NCBI RefSeq assembly: GCF_023740735.1
Contig: NZ_JAMRXH010000019.1
Location: forward strand, 62,001 to 126,000
DNA: 64,000 bases
Reading direction: 5' to 3'
DNA from: Nocardia sp. CDC159
GTDB lineage: Bacteria; Actinomycetota; Actinomycetes; Mycobacteriales; Mycobacteriaceae
The notes below the pieces were generated by a model, which did not search any database, was not told where the DNA came from, and was given only the letters and a program-made list of their open reading frames with translations. Of the stretch, positions 18,251 through 26,139 are shown piece by piece. Position 1 is the first letter of the stretch; the number at the start of each line of letters is the position of its first letter. A program made the translations under genes and the position numbers.

Positions 18251-19506
18251 CAGGTCTCCTTGGGTCGTACCACTCGTACTTTTTGTGTCCCGCCGTCCTG
18301 GTCGGCGAACCCGATGCGGTCGATCAGACTCAGGTCCTTGCCGTTGGTGGTGTGCTGGGTGTAGAGGACGTCACCGTTCGGCAGGACCGCGGTGACAAGG
18401 GCGGTGTGATGCGCGTCGCCGGGGCTGTAGCTGCCCACGGACCGAGTGTGTTCGAAATACAGGACGTCCCCCGGTCTCGCCCCGGCGATGCCGACCTCCT
18501 GGCCGCCGTTGTTCAGGAAGAATTCCTTCTGCTTCTGGGCGTTGATCCAGGTGTCGCTGTGTGTGAGACCTTGGAGTGAACCGGGGCCGGGCGGGTCGAA
18601 ATCGATATGTCGCTCGCCCAATTCGGATCTCATCCAGCCGTTCGAATCGAGAGTGGATGATCCCTTCTCGTCCAAGCCCGCATCGTGCAGTGCGGATGAG
18701 ACGAAGTTGGCACAGTTGTTCTCGAAAATGTCGATCGAGGTGTCGTTCCAGTGATCGCGGGCGTACTCGACCGCCTTGACCGCGTCGTAGCCGTTGGAAC
18801 CGCGCAGCTCGGCTTTCACGTTGTCGGGTATCCCGTTCAGATCGTTCAATTCGACCGGGACGGCGAGCATGAGCTGGCGGCGCCCGGTGTCGGACAAGGA
18901 GCTCCACCACTGCGCAACGATCTCGGGCGATTGGCCCTGGGGCAACGTTTCCCGGATGGCGGCCAGTGCGGCTTGTACGGCCTCGCCCTGCTGGCGGCGC
19001 GCCTCCTCGAGCGAGCTGCTGTCGACGCTGATGTTCAGCTTGCGAAGCGCTCCGGCCACATCCTCGTCCGCCTTGTTCGCGGCGTCCAACGCATCCTTGA
19101 TGAGCGTGTTGCAGTGGTCCATCGTCGTGGTGGCCGCAGCGGGATCGGCATGGTCTTCGGGGAGTTCGAAGCTATCCCCGACGAGCCGCAGACCCGCAAT
19201 GATGCCTGTGTCGATCGCGGATCGCACCTGTGACTGCGCGGTACGCGCTGCGTCTTCCAAGGTGTCCAGAGCGGTGACGGCGCCGCGCAGCAATACCGCG
19301 ACCTCTTCGAGCCTGCCCGTTACGTCGGTAACGCGCTGGCGCACCAGTTCGCCCAGGTAATCCGGCCACGAATCCTCGAGTCGCTTGGTGCCGTTCGCAT
19401 GAATTTCGCTCACTGCCTCCTCGCAATTCTTGGCGGAGGTCAACAGGTCGTCAGCCACGGTCTGCCATCGGCCCGGGTCGGCCGAGCGAAGTTGGTTGAG
19501 ATCCAA
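18247..19506 (-). CDS. probable type VII-secreted effector with Amidase_6 domain
   Basis: 419 residues. Residues 1-200 are helical and ESX/LXG-like (MDLNQLRSADPGRWQTVADD ... NCEEAVSEI), with a second helical stretch to about 230. Residues 245-415 match the putative amidase domain Amidase_6: YDAVKAVEYARDHWND, catalytic Cys in NNCANFVSSALHDAG, then GDVLYFEH and the active-site His in DAHHTALVTAV. This is a cysteine amidase/peptidase fold, probably acting on peptidoglycan or another amide outside the cell. Downstream come a membrane protein and a small helical protein. Confidence 0.75.
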   Translation of the reverse strand: MDLNQLRSADPGRWQTVADDLLTSAKNCEEAVSEIHANGTKRLEDSWPDYLGELVRQRVTDVTGRLEEVAVLLRGAVTALDTLEDAARTAQSQVRSAIDTGIIAGLRLVGDSFELPEDHADPAAATTTMDHCNTLIKDALDAANKADEDVAGALRKLNISVDSSSLEEARRQQGEAVQAALAAIRETLPQGQSPEIVAQWWSSLSDTGRRQLMLAVPVELNDLNGIPDNVKAELRGSNGYDAVKAVEYARDHWNDTSIDIFENNCANFVSSALHDAGLDEKGSSTLDSNGWMRSELGERHIDFDPPGPGSLQGLTHSDTWINAQKQKEFFLNNGGQEVGIAGARPGDVLYFEHTRSVGSYSPGDAHHTALVTAVLPNGDVLYTQHTTNGKDLSLIDRIGFADQDGGTQKVRVVRPKETW

Positions 19507-19570
19507 CGGTTCCCCCCTCCACGAAGAAGATGTAGATCAAGATCGTGACGATGCGGCACGCTATCACCAA

Positions 19571-19602
19571 AGGCCGCCTTCATCGCGAGATGAAGGCGGC
19601 CT
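19571..19602 (-). terminator. sdh operon terminator
   Basis: AGGCCGCCTTCATC (19571-19584), loop GCGA, GATGAAGGCGGCCT (19589-19602): a perfect 14-bp stem downstream of sdhB and upstream of the effector operon on the same strand, separating the two units. Confidence 0.85.
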
Positions 19603-19644
19603 CGGTCCGGGTGTTTTATGGGCCCGGCGTGCTTTCTGCCGGGG

Positions 19645-20418
19645 TCAGCGGGCGAACAGTAGGGCGCGCTTGACTTCCTGGATGGCCTTGGTGACCTCGA
19701 TGCCTCGGGGGCAGGCGTCGGTGCAGTTGAAGGTGGTGCGGCAGCGCCAGACGCCTTCTACGTCGTTGAGGATGTCGAGGCGTTCGCGGGCGCCCTCGTC
19801 GCGGCTGTCGAAGATGAAGCGGTGGGCGTTGACGATGGCGGCGGGGCCGAAGTAGCTGCCGTCGCTCCAGTACACCGGGCACGAGGTGGTGCAGCAGGCG
19901 CAGAGGATGCACTTGGTGGTGTCGTCGAAGCGGGCGCGGTCGGCCTGGGACTGGATGCGCTCGCGGGTGGGCTCGTTGCCGTGCGTGATGAGGTACGGCT
20001 TGACGGCCTTGAACGCGTCGAAGAACGGCTCCATGTTCACCACGAGGTCCTTCTCCACGGGCAGGCCGCGGATGGGCTCGACGGTGACGGTCAGCGCCTT
20101 ACCGCCCTTGGGCAGCATGTCGCGCATGAGCACCTTGCACGCCAGGCGGTTGACGCCGTTGATGCGCATGGCGTCGGAACCGCAGACGCCGTGGGCGCAG
20201 GAGCGGCGGAAGGTGAGCGTGCCGTCCAGGTAGGACTTGATGTAGATGAGCACGTTCAGGAAGCGGTCGGTCGGCAGGACCGGGACCTGGAACGAATCCC
20301 AGTGCGCGCCTTGGCCGTCCTCGGGGTTGAACCGCGCCACCTTGACGGTGATCATGGTCGATCCCTCGGGCACCGGAGCTGGTTTCTGGGCCGCAGGGGC
20401 CTCTGCTACGGCAGTCAT
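19645..20418 (-). CDS. sdhB: succinate dehydrogenase iron-sulfur subunit
   Basis: 257 residues. Carries the three Fe-S clusters linking SdhA flavin to membrane quinone: the [2Fe-2S] Cys in RSCAHGVCGSDAM, then CILCACCTTSCPVYW and CRTTFNCTDACPRGI for [4Fe-4S] and [3Fe-4S]. Its ATG overlaps the sdhA stop (ATGA). Last gene of sdhCDAB, followed by the 19571 terminator. Confidence 0.96.
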   Translation of the reverse strand: MTAVAEAPAAQKPAPVPEGSTMITVKVARFNPEDGQGAHWDSFQVPVLPTDRFLNVLIYIKSYLDGTLTFRRSCAHGVCGSDAMRINGVNRLACKVLMRDMLPKGGKALTVTVEPIRGLPVEKDLVVNMEPFFDAFKAVKPYLITHGNEPTRERIQSQADRARFDDTTKCILCACCTTSCPVYWSDGSYFGPAAIVNAHRFIFDSRDEGARERLDILNDVEGVWRCRTTFNCTDACPRGIEVTKAIQEVKRALLFAR

Positions 20419-22202
20419 CAGTACTTACGCTCCATCGGCTCGTAACGGGTCTGCACGACCGGCTTGAAATCGAGGCGGATATCGGCGATCAACTTGGCGT
20501 GCTCGCCGGGCTGGACGTCCTTGTAGGCCATGGTGTGGCGCATGAAGTTGACGTCGTCGCGGTCCGGGTAGTCCTCGCGGGCGTGGCCGCCGCGCGACTC
20601 CTTGCGGTTCAGCGCGCCCACCACGGTGACCTCGGCCAGCTCCAGTAGGAAGCCCAGCTCGACGGCCTCGAGCAGATCGCTGTTGTAGCGGCGGCCCTTG
20701 TCCTGCACGGTGATGTGCTCGTAGCGCTCCTTGAGCGCGTGGATATCGGTGAGCGCCTGCTTGAGGGTCTCCTCGGTGCGGAACACCGCGGCGTTGGCGT
20801 CCATGGTGGCCTGCAGTTCGGTGCGGATGTCGGCAACGCGCTCGTTGCCGTGATCCGACAGCAGCCGGGCCAGCCAGCCCTGCACGTAGTCCGCGGGGGC
20901 CTGCGGCATCTCGACGAATTCGCTGCGCTGGGCGTACTCGGCGGCGGCGATACCCGCGCGGCGGCCGAACACGTTGATGTCCAGCAGCGAGTTGGTGCCC
21001 AGGCGGTTCGCGCCGTGCACCGATACGCAGGCGCACTCACCCGCGGCGTAGAGGCCGGGGACGACGTCGGTGTTGTTGCGCAGCACCTCGCCGCGGATGC
21101 GGGTCGGGATGCCGCCCATGACGTAGTGACAGGTCGGCATGACCGGCACCGGCTCCTTCACCGGGTCCACGCCCAGGTAGGTGCGGGAGAACTCGGTGAT
21201 GTCGGGCAGCTTCTCCTCGAGCACGTCCTCGCCGAGGTGGGTCACGTCGATGTAGACGTAGTCCTTGTTCGGGCCCGCGCCTCGGCCCTCGAGGACCTCC
21301 TTGACCATCGACCGGGCGACGATGTCGCGCGGCGCGAGGTCCTTGATGGTGGGGGCGTAACGCTCCATGAACCGCTCACCCGAGGCGTTGCGCAGGATGC
21401 CGCCCTCGCCGCGCACGGCCTCGGAGATGAGGATGCCCAGGCCCGCCAGGCCCGTCGGATGGAACTGGTGGAACTCCATGTCCTCCAGCGGAAGTCCCTT
21501 GCGGAACACGATGGCCATGCCGTCGCCGGTCAGGGTGTGGGCGTTGGAGGTGGTCTTGTACATCCGGCCCGAACCGCCGGTGGCGAACACGATCGACTTG
21601 GCGTGGAAGACGTGCAGATCGCCGGTGGCCAGCTCGTAGGCGACCACACCGGTGGCGACCGGGCCGCGATCGGTGTTTGTCAGGACCAGATCGAGGACGT
21701 AGAACTCGTTGAAGAACTCCACGTCGTGCTTGACGCAGTTCTGATACAGCGTCTGCAGGATCATGTGGCCGGTGCGGTCGGCGGCGTAACACGCGCGGCG
21801 GACCGGGGCCTTGCCGTGGTCACGGGTGTGGCCGCCGAATCGGCGCTGGTCGATCTTGCCCTCGGGCGTCCGGTTGAACGGCAGGCCCATCTTCTCCAGG
21901 TCGAGCACGGCGTCGATGGCCTCCTTGGCCATGATCTCCGCGGCGTCCTGGTCGACGATGTAGTCGCCACCCTTGACGGTGTCGAAGGTGTGCCACTCCC
22001 AGTTGTCCTCTTCGACATTGGCCAGCGCGGCGCACATGCCGCCCTGGGCCGCGCCGGTGTGGGAGCGGGTCGGGTACAGCTTGGTCAGGACCGCGGTGCG
22101 GACCCGGGGGCCGGCCTCGATCGCCGCGCGCATCCCCGCGCCACCCGCACCGACGATCACGACGTCGTAGCGGTGCTCCTGAACGGGACGGGATTCACTC
22201 AT
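20418..22202 (-). CDS. sdhA: succinate dehydrogenase flavoprotein subunit
   Basis: 594 residues, normal length. Oxidises succinate to fumarate in the TCA cycle with covalently bound FAD. Visible: dinucleotide motif VVIVGAGGAGMRAA, the FAD-linking His region TRSHTGAAQGG, the active-site HPTGL, and ANRLGTNSLLDINVFGRRAG. Third gene of the sdh operon, 17 nt after sdhD. Confidence 0.96.
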   Translation of the reverse strand: MSESRPVQEHRYDVVIVGAGGAGMRAAIEAGPRVRTAVLTKLYPTRSHTGAAQGGMCAALANVEEDNWEWHTFDTVKGGDYIVDQDAAEIMAKEAIDAVLDLEKMGLPFNRTPEGKIDQRRFGGHTRDHGKAPVRRACYAADRTGHMILQTLYQNCVKHDVEFFNEFYVLDLVLTNTDRGPVATGVVAYELATGDLHVFHAKSIVFATGGSGRMYKTTSNAHTLTGDGMAIVFRKGLPLEDMEFHQFHPTGLAGLGILISEAVRGEGGILRNASGERFMERYAPTIKDLAPRDIVARSMVKEVLEGRGAGPNKDYVYIDVTHLGEDVLEEKLPDITEFSRTYLGVDPVKEPVPVMPTCHYVMGGIPTRIRGEVLRNNTDVVPGLYAAGECACVSVHGANRLGTNSLLDINVFGRRAGIAAAEYAQRSEFVEMPQAPADYVQGWLARLLSDHGNERVADIRTELQATMDANAAVFRTEETLKQALTDIHALKERYEHITVQDKGRRYNSDLLEAVELGFLLELAEVTVVGALNRKESRGGHAREDYPDRDDVNFMRHTMAYKDVQPGEHAKLIADIRLDFKPVVQTRYEPMERKY

Positions 22203-22218
22203 CGGAGGTGGCCTGTTC

Positions 22219-22659
22219 CTAACTGATGTTGGGGTCGAAGGTGAAGATGACGTAGGTGCCCACGCCCATGATCAGGATCATCGAGATGGCCAGCAGGGTC
22301 TTCAGCCAGAAGCGGGTCGAGTCCTTGCGGGAGTAGTCGTCGATGACCGTGCGCAGGCCGTTGCCGCCGTGCAGCTGGGCCAGCCACAGCATGGTCAGGT
22401 CCCACAGCTGCCAGAACGGGCTCGCCCAGCGGCCCGCGACGAAGCCGAAGTTCAGTCGCTTCACGCCGCCGTCGAGCATCAGCATGATCGTCATATGGCC
22501 CAGGACCAGCACGACCAGCAGCAGGCCCGAGAAGCGCATGAACAGCCAGGCGTACTTCTCGAAGTTGTTGCCCGCGGTACGCCGGGGCGCGCGGGGGGCG
22601 TCGAGGCTGGCGGGGCGGTCGTAGGACTTGCCCAAGACGGGCGCGGCAGGTGTCGTCAT
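22219..22659 (-). CDS. sdhD: succinate dehydrogenase membrane anchor
   Basis: 146 residues from ATG 22659, 2 nt after sdhC. Three transmembrane helices (FMRFSGLLLVVLVLGHMTIM; a middle one with FWQLWDLTMLWLAQLHG; and LKTLLAISMILIMGVGTYVI). The His in VLGHMT is the likely haem ligand and HGGNGLRTVIDDY the quinone-side loop. Confidence 0.92.
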   Translation of the reverse strand: MTTPAAPVLGKSYDRPASLDAPRAPRRTAGNNFEKYAWLFMRFSGLLLVVLVLGHMTIMLMLDGGVKRLNFGFVAGRWASPFWQLWDLTMLWLAQLHGGNGLRTVIDDYSRKDSTRFWLKTLLAISMILIMGVGTYVIFTFDPNIS

Positions 22660-22661
22660 GA

Positions 22662-23063
22662 TCAGTGCTCCGTCAGCAGGTAGAAGAACTGGCGTCCGAC
22701 ACCGGCGCCCGCGACCAGGATCCAGATGGTGAGCACGATCCACAGCATCAGGCGCTGATAGCGGGGGCCCTGGGACCAGAAGTCGACGAGGATGACCCGG
22801 ATGCCGTTGAGCGCGTGGAACAGCACGCACACCACGAGGCCCATCTCCATGAGGGCGACGATCGGAGTCTTGTACGTCTCGATCGCCCGGTTGTAGGTGT
22901 CCGGGCTGACCCGCACCAGCGCGGTGTCGAGCACATGGACGAACAGGAAGAAGAAGATCGTGACGCCGGTGATCCGGTGCAGCGCCCAGGACCACATACC
23001 CGGGTCGCCGCGGTACAGGGTCTTCCGCTTCGGCTGAGCCGGAGCTTCGAGGGTGGTCGTCAT
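22662..23063 (-). CDS. sdhC: succinate dehydrogenase cytochrome b subunit
   Basis: 133 residues from ATG 23063. It shows the SdhC signature WSWALHRITGV (quinone site Ser/Arg) and FHALNGIRVILVDF with the haem-ligand His, with three membrane helices. First gene of sdhCDAB; the intergenic region upstream is shared with cdd and holds an iron-box-like sequence. Confidence 0.93.
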   Translation of the reverse strand: MTTTLEAPAQPKRKTLYRGDPGMWSWALHRITGVTIFFFLFVHVLDTALVRVSPDTYNRAIETYKTPIVALMEMGLVVCVLFHALNGIRVILVDFWSQGPRYQRLMLWIVLTIWILVAGAGVGRQFFYLLTEH

Positions 23064-23287
23064 AGAGTGCGGTGCCTCCAACGTCGTTGATGGACCCGGT
23101 CGCGGTTTCGGCGCGCGGGCGGGAGCCGTTGGATCTGGAAAACACCAGCTCGTGCCCGGAGCCAACACCCCGGAGGCTGTGGTCGACCCGCCGCCGGGAA
23201 CCTGAACCGATCTGTCTGGAACTCTAATCCCCGGGCAATCTCGGAACTAATTCGGCGTGCCGCGCGTTGGAGCACAATTCGGCCTAG

Positions 23288-23306
23288 TTAGGTTTGCCTA
23301 GCCTTC
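23288..23306. promoter_or_regulatory. IdeR/DtxR-type iron box (candidate)
   Basis: TTAGGTTTGCCTAGCCTTC matches the known 19-bp DtxR/IdeR consensus (TTAGGTTAGGCTAACCTAA) at 14 of 19 positions by eye. It lies in the 308-bp region between the divergent sdhC and cdd genes. IdeR would use iron to control one or both; succinate dehydrogenase is iron-rich and iron-regulated in several actinobacteria. Confidence 0.5.
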
Positions 23307-23371
23307 GAGATTGACGTGGCGTTTTCCCCTTCTCTACGGTCGTGTTCGAGTCACTCGAGCGGAGGTCAGGT

Positions 23372-23536
23372 ATGTCGGAAATCGATTGGAATGCCTTGCG
23401 TAGCAGGGCATTTGAAGTAATGCAGAAAGCGTATGCGCCTTACTCCCGGTTTCCGGTCGGGGCGGCGGCTCTCACGGCCGACGGCCGAATTGTGAGCGGG
23501 TGCAATGTGGAAAATGTCTCAATCTATCGCAACTGA
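23372..23536 (+). pseudogene. cdd: cytidine deaminase, 5' remnant cut by the prophage
   Basis: ATG 23372 follows GGAGGTCA. The first 50 residues match the start of cytidine deaminase (MQKAYAPYSRFPVGAAAL ... IVSGCNVENVS). After ENVS the family motif (Y-G-L-x-x-C-A-E, carrying the catalytic Glu and a zinc Cys) should follow, but the frame reads IYRN and stops. The remnant lacks every zinc ligand and cannot be active. Phage genes begin immediately after. The missing 3' part should lie beyond the right edge if the prophage is intact. Confidence 0.85.
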
Positions 23537-23553
23537 CCTACCATTCAGTAGGT
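23500..23553. other. prophage-host junction (att-side candidate)
   Basis: The cdd reading departs from its family between GTGCAATGTGGAAAATG (from 23502) and 23521. Just after, ACCTAC (23536-23541) and GTAGGT (23548-23553) form a small dyad around CATTCA. The att core is probably within 23500-23520; it cannot be fixed without the other end. Confidence 0.55.
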
Positions 23554-23688
23554 GATCCACTCCACTCGATTACAGCGGGTTATCGTCCGTTATCGGTGGT
23601 TCGGAGTGCCCAAAACGCGACCCGCGCGACCCTTGCGGCACGCGACGACTGCGCCAACGGGACCGTAACGGGACGGTGGCGGGACGCG

Positions 23689-24633
23689 CTAATCCGCTCG
23701 GCCGCTTCGCACCTCATCCAGCATCGCCTCGATGCGCCGGACGCGCGCCGCGGTGTCGAGCACCCACCCCATCAACGACTTCGGTTCGTCGTCAACCTGC
23801 GCGGGCAGCGTGAACCCATCCCACACAGTCTCGTTCCATACGTCCGCCGACATGTCGTAGGGCCATGCCTCGTTCGGGTTACGGGTCGAGGGGTTGACGT
23901 GTTCGGGGTGGCGGATCTGGCGCAGGCGGCCAGGATGCGGGTGCAGCTGCCCGGCGGCCTCGGTGAGCGGGTCGGACATGGCGTTGTCTCCTATTCCGAG
24001 CAATGCCAGCAGGTCCGGCAGCTCTAGTCGGGAGTAGTTCAGGTCCACGTCGCCGGTCCATGGGGCGCAGCGCCCGGCGTTGGTGAACTGCTGCGCGAAC
24101 GCGACGGATTCGAGCCACGGCGGCGGGGTCGCAGCCCACCGGCCCGGCGTGCCGGAGTAGGACGGGACCACGAACCGCATCCCTTGCGGACGGGTCTGCC
24201 ACAGCTCGGGATCGGCGACGCCGTTCAGGTAGCCGACCACGCGGCGGGTATCGCCGTACCAGCTGGCCAGGCGGGTCGCTTCGTCATTCACCTCCACCGA
24301 CTGGTCACCGGTGATGCGTTTGCGGCCGCCCAGGAGCGCGCCTTCCACATCGATCATCGTGACCAGCCGCGGATGCCCCCACAGCCCGGCCTGTGTCAGC
24401 AGCTCCCGGTGAAGGTCGCAGTTCGCGCCGCCGGGCCAGAAGAAATAGTAGGCAATGACCAGCTGGAGCCGTCCTCGGTCGAGCATGTCCAGCGCGCGGC
24501 GGGCGTTGTCCAGCGCCAGCGCGTCGGTGGTGTCGCCGGAGTTGGTGCGGAACGACCACACCTGATGCGGATATCGGTCGTCGATCGGCGCGCCTTGGTA
24601 TTGGCTGGTGTCGGCCCAGAATGTGCCCGTCAC
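23689..24633 (-). CDS. endolysin, GH25 muramidase type
   Basis: 314 residues from GTG 24633, overlapping the stop of the M15 gene. Residues 1-200 look like a GH25 lysozyme: FWADTSQYQG at the start, YYFFWPGG, and the catalytic-type MIDVEGA. The tail (residues 215-314) has PHPGRLRQIRHPEHVNP and a terminal helix (VLDTAARVRRIEAMLDEV), perhaps for wall binding. It should cleave the glycan backbone during lysis. It is the last gene of the late operon, next to the integration boundary. Confidence 0.8.
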   Translation of the reverse strand: MTGTFWADTSQYQGAPIDDRYPHQVWSFRTNSGDTTDALALDNARRALDMLDRGRLQLVIAYYFFWPGGANCDLHRELLTQAGLWGHPRLVTMIDVEGALLGGRKRITGDQSVEVNDEATRLASWYGDTRRVVGYLNGVADPELWQTRPQGMRFVVPSYSGTPGRWAATPPPWLESVAFAQQFTNAGRCAPWTGDVDLNYSRLELPDLLALLGIGDNAMSDPLTEAAGQLHPHPGRLRQIRHPEHVNPSTRNPNEAWPYDMSADVWNETVWDGFTLPAQVDDEPKSLMGWVLDTAARVRRIEAMLDEVRSGRAD

Positions 24634-25187
24634 ATCGTCCTCCGGCTCGGCGGTAGCAGTTGCTGGAACCCCTCCATGACGTACCGGCTCACCGGCGGGG
24701 CCGCGGTCGGGTAGATGCCCAGATATCCGCGGCGCAGCTTGGCCGCGAACACGTCCAGTTCGGGCGCGCCCTCGCGGTAACCGATCTGGTAGTGCATCTC
24801 ATCCGGCCGCGACCATGCCCGGCCCCAGAACACCGTGCCCTCGAACAGATCCAGGCCCTGATGCACGCGTGCGACACGGTCTATGGGCATCGTGAGGCGA
24901 CCCCAGGGGTAGCGTGGTGCGTTGATGTCGATGGCGACACCAGCCAAATGGTTGGAATCGGGCACGGCGTTGGTGGCCGACCATCCCCATACCGGGGACT
25001 CGATTTCCTCAACGTGGCGGTCGTACCAGACCATCCACGCACCGAGGATGGTCAGCGGCGCACCGGATCGGATGGGCGCGGTGTCGATGAATTCCAGCGG
25101 CACATCAGCGATCTCGCATTCGTCGCGGTTGCACATCCGCCACCCGGCTTCGGACCAAGCCCGGTCGTAGACGATGCGGAAGCTCAC
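24630..25187 (-). CDS. endolysin, M15-family D,D/L,D-peptidase
   Basis: About 185 residues. GTG 25187 is chosen because the late-promoter-like element 25196-25217 ends 8 nt before it; the longer frame from ATG 25217 would translate that element. The M15 zinc site is visible: SNHLAGVAIDIN (HxxxxxxD) and DEMHYQIG (ExxH). It should cut peptide cross-links. Its end overlaps the GH25 gene, so the two cell-wall enzymes are co-translated. Confidence 0.85.
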   Translation of the reverse strand: MSFRIVYDRAWSEAGWRMCNRDECEIADVPLEFIDTAPIRSGAPLTILGAWMVWYDRHVEEIESPVWGWSATNAVPDSNHLAGVAIDINAPRYPWGRLTMPIDRVARVHQGLDLFEGTVFWGRAWSRPDEMHYQIGYREGAPELDVFAAKLRRGYLGIYPTAAPPVSRYVMEGFQQLLPPSRRTM

Positions 25188-25195
25188 GAGACCGG

Positions 25196-25217
25196 ACGGT
25201 AGGAGGTGGGGGTGCAT
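25196..25217 (-). promoter_or_regulatory. late-promoter-like element, copy 1 (lysis genes)
   Basis: Read on the minus strand: ATGCAC, 10 nt, TACCGT (25201-25196), then 8 nt to GTG 25187. Same spacing as seven other copies in the prophage. Suggests a leaderless endolysin transcript. Confidence 0.65.
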
Positions 25218-25330
25218 CCGGCGTCCGCTGCCTACCCCGCCGGACCGGGCAGCGAACCGGGCGCTGCGAGCGGCCGGGCACCCGGACCCCGGTCACCGCA
25301 ACTGGACAGACGATCACCTACATGCTGTAC

Positions 25331-25354
25331 GGCACACACTCACATATGTACATT
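25331..25354 (+). promoter_or_regulatory. operator-like palindrome, degenerate copy
   Basis: By eye this 24-bp site agrees with the inverted operator at 49001-49026 at 18 positions (CACACTCA, then ATGTACA). TACATT (25349-25354) stands where the -10 is in the other copies. It lies 22 nt before the GTG of the tandem-HTH gene, so autoregulation is plausible. Confidence 0.5.
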
Positions 25355-25376
25355 GATCATCGGAAAGGAGGTCACC

Positions 25377-25904
25377 GTGACGCTGGAATGCCTTGGGAAA
25401 GCTGAGGTAGCGGCCATGCTGGGGGTCAAGCCCGCCACCCTGAACCGGTACAAGCTGCCTCACCCGACCGTACGTATCGGCAAGATCCGCGGCTGGCTGC
25501 CGCAGACCATCGAGGAACACCAGCAGCGGCGGCCCGGGAAACGCACCACGGACCCGAACTGGCATCTAGCCGAAACGCGTAGCGAAACGATCGAGATGTG
25601 GGGCAAATCCGAGGTGGCTGCCGCATTGGGCGTCAAGCCAGACACCCTGAACCGGTACAAGCTGCCCAACCCCGATGCTCGAATCGGCAAGATCCGGGGC
25701 TGGCTGCCCCAGACCATCGCGAAGCACCAGGCGCGGCGGCCCGGGAAGCGTACCGCGGACCCGAACTGGCATCTGCCTCCCGGCGACAGCGCCCGGCCCG
25801 CCGCCAACCGGGCAGCTGGCCGCGCTACCCGTCCCCGGCCATCTGCGCGAACGCGTCGAATGCCGCCAGTTCGGAGTCCGCGTCGAACCCCGCCGGTGCC
25901 GTAG
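25377..25904 (+). CDS. tandem helix-turn-helix protein, candidate phage repressor
   Basis: 175 residues from GTG 25377 behind a strong AAAGGAGGT. It has two near-identical 60-residue units, each with (G)K(A/S)EVAAxLGVKPxTLNRYKLP, then RIGKIRGWLPQTI and RRPGKRTxDPNWHL. Each looks like an AlpA/excisionase-type winged HTH. The last 40 residues are Arg/Pro-rich and overlap antisense to the chaperone frame, so the true end may be earlier. It is the only plus-strand gene in the tail/lysis region and has its own operator-like promoter. Confidence 0.7.
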   Translation: MTLECLGKAEVAAMLGVKPATLNRYKLPHPTVRIGKIRGWLPQTIEEHQQRRPGKRTTDPNWHLAETRSETIEMWGKSEVAAALGVKPDTLNRYKLPNPDARIGKIRGWLPQTIAKHQARRPGKRTADPNWHLPPGDSARPAANRAAGRATRPRPSARTRRMPPVRSPRRTPPVP

Positions 25905-26139
25905 TCGGCGCGCCATCCACTGTCTCCGGCCCGTATACCTGCCGATGGAACGCGACCAGCTGTTCTTCGGTCATGCTGTCGGTCAGCAGGCATTCGGCGA
26001 CATCCAGAATTGCTGTCATGTCGGGTAGCTGCCGCAGCGGGTCCGGGATGCCCGACAGGATCAGGCGGCCCCGGATCGTGCGCCAGTTCCGCGCCGCGAA
26101 CCCCGCTAGGGACGCGACGGCCCGGTAGGGCGCGCCGTC
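25825..26139 (-). CDS. tail-assembly chaperone, frameshift-extended part (gpGT-like)
   Basis: This frame has no good start of its own. It continues the upstream chaperone after a -1 shift on CCCTGGGGAC (26146-26137): after CTG GGG the last G (26139) is re-read, giving GAC GGC GCG. The extension holds SLAGFAARNWRTIRGRLILS and then IPDPLRQLPDMTAILDVAE, a pattern typical of the second frame of actinophage tail chaperones. The full product is about 316 residues (26774 to 26139, then 26139 to 25825). Frameshifting sets the ratio of short to long chaperone on the tape measure. Confidence 0.75.
   Translation of the reverse strand, partial: DGAPYRAVASLAGFAARNWRTIRGRLILSGIPDPLRQLPDMTAILDVAECLLTDSMTEEQLVAFHRQVYGPETVDGAPTTAPAGFDADSELAAFDAFAQMAGDG

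Noticed and set aside
23536..23553. ACCTAC/GTAGGT dyad as the att core
   Set aside because: Only 6-bp arms; the core cannot be fixed without the other prophage end. Kept only as a mention in the junction feature.
25188..25217. Longer N-terminus for the M15 endolysin
   Set aside because: The extra ten codons are exactly the late-promoter-like element; GTG 25187 is the better start.
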